Notes under the pieces: model-generated
Databases searched by the model: none
What the model saw: only the letters and a program-made list of their open reading frames with translations
What the model was told of the DNA's origin: nothing
Translations under genes and position numbers: made by a program
NCBI GenBank assembly: GCA_030431475.1
Contig: JAUIJD010000040.1
Coordinates: 1 to 39,776 of the forward strand
DNA length: 39,776 nucleotides
Origin: Verrucomicrobiia bacterium
GTDB taxonomy: Bacteria; Verrucomicrobiota; Verrucomicrobiia; Verrucomicrobiales; Akkermansiaceae
Direction: 5' to 3'
In this document: positions 34,827 to 39,776 of the stretch, piece by piece
How positions within the stretch are numbered: the stretch's first letter is position 1
Layout: each line of letters begins with the position of its first letter

Positions 34827-36221
34827 TCAGGGTTGTCCGTGGAGGTGCTTGCCTTCGCGCGACGCCTTCAAGGCTTTCGGCGTGTCGACTGGTGCCCCCG
34901 GATCCTGCTGATTCTCGAGCCACGCATCGAGGGCCGCCGACAGTCGCTGAAGGTCACCGGATCGAGTGGGATCCGAGGCGAGATTGCGCAGGTTGTGGCG
35001 GTCGCCCGACAGCTCGTAGAGCTCCTCTTTCGGGCGGGTCATGTAGCGGGCGGCGAGTTTGCAGACCTTCGGCTGGTTCAGCGGGTTCGCGCCCAGCCAA
35101 CTCGCCCAGTAGTCGTTGTGCTCCCTGCCGGGTCCCATCACGTGTTTCTCCACATATAGGGCGTCCGGCTTGAGGTTGCGGATGTAGCGGTGGGTGCCGT
35201 CGGTGATCGAACGGATCGGGTAGGCCGGGCCTTCAGGCAGGTTGTTGTGCAGGGAGTAGGCAAACTCGCGATGACGGTCGCGCTCTCCGCGGAGGACGCC
35301 GGCAAACGAGCGGCCGTCGAAACGCTCCGGGTCGGGCTTGCCGCCGGCGAGATCGATCAGGGTCGGGGTGACATCGGCATACTGGACAAGCGCCGGCGTC
35401 CGTTGTCCGACGGGTGTCTTTTCCGGCCAACGGGCGATGAGGGCGGTGTGGACGCCGGACTCCCAGTTGGTCCACTTGCAGCCGGGAAACTGGGCACCCT
35501 GTTCGGAACTGAAGAGGACCAAGGTGTCGTCGGCGCGGCCTGTCTTCTCCAGCACGTCGAGGATTTCACCAACCTGGGAATCCATGTAGGTGATCTCGGC
35601 GAGATAGCGGGAAAAGTTCTCGCGGGTGGCGGCGGTGTCGGCGAGGTAGGGGGGCAGCTTGAGTCGTCGCGGCGGGTAGGCCGAGGTGTCGCCCATGACC
35701 CACGGCACGTGCGGCTCGACCAGCGCGACGACCAGGCAGAAGGGCGGGTCGGCGGCCATGTAGTCGCGGATCCCGGCGAGGTCGTGCGGCCGAGTCGGGT
35801 TGCGGACGCAGTTGTCGTCGAATCCGGGAACCTGGTCGAAGGGAAAGGCCTTCTGCGGCACCACGTGGCTCTTGCCGGCGAGTCCGACGCGGTAGCCGAG
35901 TGGCTTCAGGAAGTGGGGTAGGCTCTTCGTGTCCGGACGGCTCGCCGAGTGGTTCCAGGCGGCGCCGTTGCGCAGGGGAAACTGTCCGCTGTAGAGCTCC
36001 GAGCGGCAGGGCTGGCACATCGCCATCGAGACGTAGGCCTTGTCGAAGACGAGGCTTTCCTTCGCGAGTCGGTCGAGGTTCGGAGTCTTCGCATTCTCGC
36101 CGCCGTAGAGCGGCAGGTCGGTGACCGTGCAGTCGTCGGCGAGGATGATGAGGAAGTTCGGCTTCGCGGCGGCGGAGACGAGCGTGGTGCAGAGCAGGAC
36201 GAGGAGGGTGAGGGGGTTCAT
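34827..36221 (-). CDS. secreted S1 sulfatase with CQPCR signature (SGSH-like)
   Basis: 464-aa sulfatase; the ATG at 36221 starts the signal peptide MNPLTLLVLLCTTLVSAAA. Metal ligands ADD are at 28-30 and the formylglycine motif CQPCR at 69-73. The first Cys is the modification site; the fourth position being Cys is less usual. GKSHV follows. At the late metal site, where most S1 enzymes have SDNG or SDHG, this protein has SEQGAQFPG (Glu240-Gln241). The QFP..KW context resembles a branch of SGSH-like sulfatases in environmental bacteria, so this is probably a lineage feature, not decay. Third gene of operon A: 11 nt after the preceding sulfatase and 8 nt before the fusion enzyme. Confidence 0.9.
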   Translation of the reverse strand: MNPLTLLVLLCTTLVSAAAKPNFLIILADDCTVTDLPLYGGENAKTPNLDRLAKESLVFDKAYVSMAMCQPCRSELYSGQFPLRNGAAWNHSASRPDTKSLPHFLKPLGYRVGLAGKSHVVPQKAFPFDQVPGFDDNCVRNPTRPHDLAGIRDYMAADPPFCLVVALVEPHVPWVMGDTSAYPPRRLKLPPYLADTAATRENFSRYLAEITYMDSQVGEILDVLEKTGRADDTLVLFSSEQGAQFPGCKWTNWESGVHTALIARWPEKTPVGQRTPALVQYADVTPTLIDLAGGKPDPERFDGRSFAGVLRGERDRHREFAYSLHNNLPEGPAYPIRSITDGTHRYIRNLKPDALYVEKHVMGPGREHNDYWASWLGANPLNQPKVCKLAARYMTRPKEELYELSGDRHNLRNLASDPTRSGDLQRLSAALDAWLENQQDPGAPVDTPKALKASREGKHLHGQP

Positions 36222-36232
36222 GGATCGACGTG

Positions 36233-37624
36233 TCAGTAGTGAGCCTTCATTCGCTGCCACCATTCGAGAAGGCGCTTCTTCATGTCGGAGGCCCGGTCGG
36301 GGTGCTCGGTGGCGAGGTTGTGTTTCTCGCCGGGGTCCTTGATCAGGTGATGGAGCCGGAGCGATGAGCCGTTGGGATTGCAGAGCAGCTTCCAGTCGCC
36401 GTCGCGCATCACCAGCGACGGGCTGCGGTGTTCCTTCTTGCCGGGCTGGATCGAGCCGAAGACGCCGTATTCCCAGAAGATCGGTTCGGCGCGCCCGCCC
36501 GGCTTTCCGAGAAGCACCGACGAGCGGTCTTCTCCGTCGTAGGTCTTGCCATCCGGTGGCGGAATGCCGGCGAGCTTCGCCAGGGTCGGTTGCAGGTCGA
36601 AGGCGGCGACGATGCTCTGGTCGTCGGTCGTTCCGGATTCAATGCGGCCCGGCCAGCGGACGAGGAAGGGCATGCGGATGCCACCTTCGTAGAGGGACCA
36701 TTTCCGGCCGAAGAAGGGGCCGGTGAAGCCGGGCGGCTCGAGCCCCTGCTCGTAGTAGCGGGGCCAGTCGGTCGGTCCGTTGTCGGAGGTAAAGACGACG
36801 ATCGTCTGCCGGTCGAGGCTCTCCTGTTCAAGGTGGTCGAGCAGGCGGCCGATCTGGCGGTCCATCTCGGTGAGCACGGCGAGAAACTTCCGCTCTTCCG
36901 GGTTGTCGGTCACGGCGGCGAACTTCGCGGTGGCCTCTCGGGTCGGGAAGAACCCGTCGTGGACGTCGTTCGGAAACCACTCGAGGTAGAACGGTCGATC
37001 CTTGTGCCGCGAGATGAAGTCGATCGCCTTGTCGGTGTAGATCCGCGAGGTCTCGCGCTTCGGCGCCTTGTCGATCTTGCCGCGGCCGATCCGGATGCTG
37101 GCATCACCGGCGGCCGACTCGGGAAAGATCAGGCGGTCGCCGAGTCCCTCGAAGGAGACGTAGCTTTCATCGAAGCCGTATTCGGTCGGCAGCGGGGCGT
37201 CATCGACATCCCTTCCGCCGCCGAGGTGCCATTTTCCGAAGTGCGCGGTCGCGTAGCCGGCATCCTTGAAGACCTGTGCGGTATGGATGGCTTCGGGGTC
37301 CAGCCAGTTGGCCATCTGCCGGTTCTTCTGGGCCTTGCGCGAGGCGAGGAAGGAATGGATGCGCCAGCGTTGCTGATACTGGCCGGTCGCGAGTGCGGTG
37401 CGGGAGGCCGAGCAGATGGGGGAGTTGACGTAGAAGTTCGTCAACTTCAGTCCGTCGGTGGCGAGTGAGTCGATGTGGGGTGTCTCGACCAGCGGGTTTC
37501 CGAAACAGGAGGGATCGGCGTAGCCCATGTCGTCGATGAACAGAACGAGCACATTGGGTTTTCGCCCGGCCAGACCCGGGAGGGCGAGCAAGGGCAGGAG
37601 CAGGAGAAGTCGAAGGAAGGCCAT
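36233..37624 (-). CDS. secreted S1 sulfatase with CSASR signature
   Basis: 463-aa sulfatase with signal peptide MAFLRLLLLLPLLALPGLAG from the ATG at 37624. The IDD metal pair is at 30-32. The active-site signature reads CSASR (71-75): Ala replaces the usual Pro, a variant still within the (C/S)x(P/A)xR sulfatase pattern. HFGKWHLGGG and TSDNGPTDW are conserved, and the C-terminal region (RDGDWKLLCNP, HLIKDPGEKHNL) is typical of the arylsulfatase A/GalNAc-6-sulfatase group. Second gene of operon A, starting 14 nt after the glycosidase stop. Substrate unknown. Confidence 0.92.
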   Translation of the reverse strand: MAFLRLLLLLPLLALPGLAGRKPNVLVLFIDDMGYADPSCFGNPLVETPHIDSLATDGLKLTNFYVNSPICSASRTALATGQYQQRWRIHSFLASRKAQKNRQMANWLDPEAIHTAQVFKDAGYATAHFGKWHLGGGRDVDDAPLPTEYGFDESYVSFEGLGDRLIFPESAAGDASIRIGRGKIDKAPKRETSRIYTDKAIDFISRHKDRPFYLEWFPNDVHDGFFPTREATAKFAAVTDNPEERKFLAVLTEMDRQIGRLLDHLEQESLDRQTIVVFTSDNGPTDWPRYYEQGLEPPGFTGPFFGRKWSLYEGGIRMPFLVRWPGRIESGTTDDQSIVAAFDLQPTLAKLAGIPPPDGKTYDGEDRSSVLLGKPGGRAEPIFWEYGVFGSIQPGKKEHRSPSLVMRDGDWKLLCNPNGSSLRLHHLIKDPGEKHNLATEHPDRASDMKKRLLEWWQRMKAHY

Positions 37625-37638
37625 GGGTTGGATCGAGG

Positions 37639-38898
37639 CTACTCTCGGACGGGGCCGGGTGTTTCACGAGGTGCGGCTTGCGTCTGCTTCCGGCCGGTCA
37701 GTTGGCGGAAGATCTCGATCTCCCCTTCGTCGTACGGCGTGTGGTCGGGGCGGAAGAGATCGTGGAACCAGACCTCGGGCTCGGGAAGGGGATCGCCGGG
37801 ACGGACGACCTTGCCGGCCTTGCGCTCCTGCGTCACGTTCCGCGGCTTTCCCCGGGCGTTGCGCCGGCTGTCCCAGTTCCAGATGGTGGCCGATTTGCCG
37901 GAGACAAAGCCCCAGTTGACGGCACCGGCGTCGAGTTCCTTCATCACCGGGAGGCAGGTCTCCACGGTGCTGCCCTTGTCGCGGGCGAGCCATTCGGTGA
38001 CCATCACGGGTCGTCCGTCCTTCTGGTATTCCAGAATCTCCTTCCGCAGGCGGGGAGCGCCGCCGCCGTAGCTGTGAATCGAGTGGAGGTCGCTGTTCGC
38101 GCGGTTGATGGCGATGTTCCTCTTTCCCACCGATCCGGAGGAGTTGGACATCACGGGCTGCGACGGGGCGACTTCGCGCGCCCAGACCCAGGAGTCATGC
38201 ACCAGGCGCTTCGAGTGATCGCCGATGCCGCCCTTCGGGTTGGTTCCTTCCATCGGTTCGCCGTCCGAGTTCCCGCGGCCGGGTTCGTTGTAGAGCTCCC
38301 ACATCAGCACGCGGGGGTCGTCCTTGAAACGGCGCATGGTATTCTGGACGTAGCCCTTGAGCCGGGCGGCCTCCTCCGGTGTCGCTTTTCCGTTCCCGTA
38401 ACGCACCGCAAGGGCGCGGCCCGGCGAGTTGACCCAGCCGGAATTGTGGTAGGCCATCACCGGCAGCGGTTGCTTGCCGAGGCGCGGTCGCGGGAAATGG
38501 CAGTCGTCGAAGAACACGAACCACGGCCGGATGTCGTGCTCCTTGCAGGCGTCGAGGAAACGATCCATCCGCTGGTAGAGCCCCTGCTCGTCATCGGCCC
38601 ACACGAGGTCGTGGAGGTAGACGCGGAGGGTATTCATGCCGACCGACTCGGCGAGCGCCAGCTCCTTGCGGATGGTCGGCAGGTCGAAGGTGGAGGCCTG
38701 CCACATCTCGATCTGGTTGATCGCGGTGGCCGGGTAGTAGTTGCAGCCGACGAGCCACGGTTGCCGGTCATACCAGGCGTTGATCTTCTCCACTGACCAG
38801 CGGCCGGGCACCGGGTCCGGGAGGTCGGCATCCGCGGCTTCGAGAGGCGGCAGAAGGCAGAGGGCGCCGATGAGGGCGAAGGAGGGGGCGGATTTCAT
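37639..38898 (-). CDS. secreted clan GH-A (GH5-like) glycosidase, first gene of operon A
   Basis: 419-aa exported TIM-barrel glycosidase from the ATG at 38898 (signal peptide MKSAPSFALIGALCLLPPLEA). Catalytic residues are visible: acid/base Glu205 in WELYNEPG and nucleophile Glu302 in VTEWLARD, with MNTLRVYLHDLVW at the early strands. It is a paralog of the C-terminal domain of the fusion enzyme at 22800-24857 but has no GH43-like propeller. Being first in a four-gene operon with three sulfatase domains and a GH127 domain, it is probably the backbone- or branch-cleaving member of this glycan pathway. Upstream lies a shared AACG-N14-GAAAT box, and the plus-strand ECF sigma gene diverges from the same intergenic region. 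Confidence 0.87.
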   Translation of the reverse strand: MKSAPSFALIGALCLLPPLEAADADLPDPVPGRWSVEKINAWYDRQPWLVGCNYYPATAINQIEMWQASTFDLPTIRKELALAESVGMNTLRVYLHDLVWADDEQGLYQRMDRFLDACKEHDIRPWFVFFDDCHFPRPRLGKQPLPVMAYHNSGWVNSPGRALAVRYGNGKATPEEAARLKGYVQNTMRRFKDDPRVLMWELYNEPGRGNSDGEPMEGTNPKGGIGDHSKRLVHDSWVWAREVAPSQPVMSNSSGSVGKRNIAINRANSDLHSIHSYGGGAPRLRKEILEYQKDGRPVMVTEWLARDKGSTVETCLPVMKELDAGAVNWGFVSGKSATIWNWDSRRNARGKPRNVTQERKAGKVVRPGDPLPEPEVWFHDLFRPDHTPYDEGEIEIFRQLTGRKQTQAAPRETPGPVRE

Positions 38899-38930
38899 GA
38901 TGGGCGCGGGAGCCGACGGGTCATGAAGGG

Positions 38931-38953
38931 ATTTCGTGGATGGGGAATCCGTT
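38931..38953 (-). promoter_or_regulatory. shared AACG-N14-GAAAT box upstream of operon A
   Basis: AACG (38953-38950), 14 bases, then GAAAT (38935-38931) on the minus strand, 33 nt before the ATG of the first operon A gene. It is an exact match to both core elements. It lies back-to-back with the copy serving the plus-strand ECF sigma gene in the same 160-base divergent region. Confidence 0.6.
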
Positions 38954-39025
38954 GCGGGATGGTCGTGGCAGCGGTCCCGGATCTGGCGTAGAAGTCGCTC
39001 CAAGGCGGAATCCAGTTCTTCAGCG

Positions 39026-39047
39026 AACGTTTTCGATCCGCAGAAAT
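39026..39047 (+). promoter_or_regulatory. shared AACG-N13-GAAAT box upstream of the plus-strand ECF sigma gene
   Basis: AACG (39026-39029), 13 bases, then GAAAT (39043-39047), 12 bases before the GTG start chosen for the sigma gene. The stretch AACGTTTTCGA is identical to that in the pseudopilin gene box. If it is a promoter, the transcript would be nearly leaderless; if not, it could be an operator. Autoregulation by this sigma factor is an inference. Confidence 0.45.
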
Positions 39048-39058
39048 ATCCTCACGTC

Positions 39059-39631
39059 GTGCTCGAGCCTCTTCCGCATCCTTCCAGCGATTCTTCCGGT
39101 GATCCGGAAGGGTCGGGGGAGTTCGTCTGCCGGTTGATCGAGCTTCAGCCGGAGCTGCGGGCCTTCATCGGGCACCTGATGCCCTTTGCCGAGGTTCGGA
39201 AGGATATCCTCCAGGAAGTGAACCTGCTGGTTTGGGAGAAACGGGACAGCTTCCAGCCGGGCACGAATCTCCGGGCATGGGTCTTCCGGTTCGCGAGGAA
39301 TGTGACGATGAACCACCAGAAGCGGGCGCGTCGGGAGAAGGAGGTGATGTTCGCGCCGGAGACGATCGCGGCGCTGGCGGCGGACTTCGAGCGCGCCGAC
39401 CCGTCGCTTGATGCGCGGATGCCGGCACTTCGGCGGTGCCTCGAGAAGGTCCCCGATGACGAGCGGCGCCTGCTCCTGCAACGCTACGGTCGCCACGGGG
39501 CGGTGCAGGAAGCCGCGGAGGCGGCGGGCTGCACGGCGGCCTCGCTGCGCGGGGTGCTTTTCCGGTTGCGGGTCGCGTTGAGGCGCTGTGTCGAGCGGGA
39601 GTTGAACCGTGAAGGAAGGGGGCCGGCATGA
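39059..39631 (+). CDS. ECF sigma-70 factor, intact, divergent from operon A
   Basis: 190-aa extracytoplasmic-function sigma factor. Region 2 lies at about 30-90 (ILQEVNLLVWEKRDSF, GTNLRAWVFRFARNV) and region 4 at about 125-180 (LEKVPDDERRLLLQRYG, then a helix-turn-helix ending ASLRGVLFRLRVAL). The start is uncertain: the frame opens at 38936, but that start would run through the promoter-like box, so I prefer the GTG at 39059, the last good start before conserved sequence. It overlaps the next gene by ATGA. The pair mirrors the interrupted sigma/FecR pair at 29206-31322. It is the best candidate in the window for the factor reading the shared boxes, though this is untested. Confidence 0.85.
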   Translation: MLEPLPHPSSDSSGDPEGSGEFVCRLIELQPELRAFIGHLMPFAEVRKDILQEVNLLVWEKRDSFQPGTNLRAWVFRFARNVTMNHQKRARREKEVMFAPETIAALAADFERADPSLDARMPALRRCLEKVPDDERRLLLQRYGRHGAVQEAAEAAGCTAASLRGVLFRLRVALRRCVERELNREGRGPA

Positions 39632-39776
39632 AGCGCATGGAATTCGAGCAGCTCGCGCAGCGGGTGCTGGAAGGCCTCGGAACGGCCGAGGAAGTCGGCC
39701 GGCTCGAGGTCGAGCTTCAGCGCGATGGCGAGTTGCGACGCGTCTATCGGGAGACCTTCCTGATGGATGAGATGCT
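39628..39776 (+). CDS. FecR-like sigma partner protein, N-terminal fragment (runs off window)
   Basis: Starts at the ATG at 39628, overlapping the sigma stop (ATGA), and stays open to the window edge, giving 49 full codons. The visible part is an acidic helical segment (EFEQLAQRVLEGLG, EVGRLEVELQRDGELRR, ETFLMDEM). It corresponds to the N-terminal region of the FecR/LamG protein at 29206-30792, which has ELEELLEEV and a similar LDQLL...YLERM pattern. Likely a membrane-bound FecR-type sigma regulator; the membrane helix and periplasmic domains lie beyond the window. Confidence 0.7.
   Translation, partial: MKRMEFEQLAQRVLEGLGTAEEVGRLEVELQRDGELRRVYRETFLMDEM

Noticed and set aside
1-39776. tRNA, rRNA, CRISPR arrays, insertion sequences or phage genes
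   Set aside because: I looked on both strands and saw no tRNA/rRNA-like sequence, regularly spaced repeats, transposase or integrase motifs.

Overview
The window is GC-rich and codes almost entirely on the minus strand. Its contents point to a Verrucomicrobiota bacterium, probably a polysaccharide degrader of the Verrucomicrobiaceae/Luteolibacter/Haloferula type. The evidence is a dense set of secreted S1 sulfatases, very large autotransporter-type beta-strand-repeat proteins, a PEP-CTERM protein, a giant PilX-like pseudopilin, and ECF sigma genes paired with FecR/LamG membrane proteins. This assignment is inferred from gene families; no rRNA is present.

Layout, right to left, which is the direction of transcription for most genes. 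A divergent intergenic region (38899-39058) separates a plus-strand ECF sigma gene and the start of its FecR-like partner from a minus-strand operon A. Operon A is a clan GH-A glycosidase, two sulfatases and a sulfatase-GH127 fusion, with gaps of 14, 11 and 8 nt. Next come a second ECF sigma gene, interrupted by an in-frame TAG, and its FecR/LamG partner. Then follow a 1279-aa beta-strand-repeat protein, a GH43-like/GH-A fusion enzyme, a PEP-CTERM protein, a 1561-aa LamG-PhoD phosphatase, a 1749-aa beta-strand-repeat protein, a 1214-aa pseudopilin-like protein and a 219-aa secreted partner. Operon B ends the window: three sulfatases and a GH127 enzyme, joined by ATGA, TGATG and ATGA overlaps.

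The six sulfatase domains, two GH127 domains and three other glycosidase domains all sit behind signal peptides. They look like an extracytoplasmic route for a sulfated, probably arabinose-containing glycan; the substrate is inference. Both operons have the same logic: three sulfatases, then GH127 last. In operon B, GH127 overlaps the preceding sulfatase by 4 nt; in operon A, the two are one polypeptide. The window holds no SusC/D pair, TonB receptor, sugar transporter, formylglycine-generating enzyme or exosortase, so these must be elsewhere.

The most notable regulatory signal is a two-part box, AAC(G/A)-N13-15-GA(A/G)AT. It lies upstream of seven transcription units: operons A and B, the pseudopilin gene, one beta-strand-repeat gene, the PhoD gene, the PEP-CTERM gene and the plus-strand ECF sigma gene. 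It resembles an ECF-type promoter and suggests that these surface and enzyme genes form one regulon. The second major observation is the TAG that removes the DNA-binding helix of the other ECF sigma factor; the remaining frame is intact and runs exactly into the start codon of its FecR partner.
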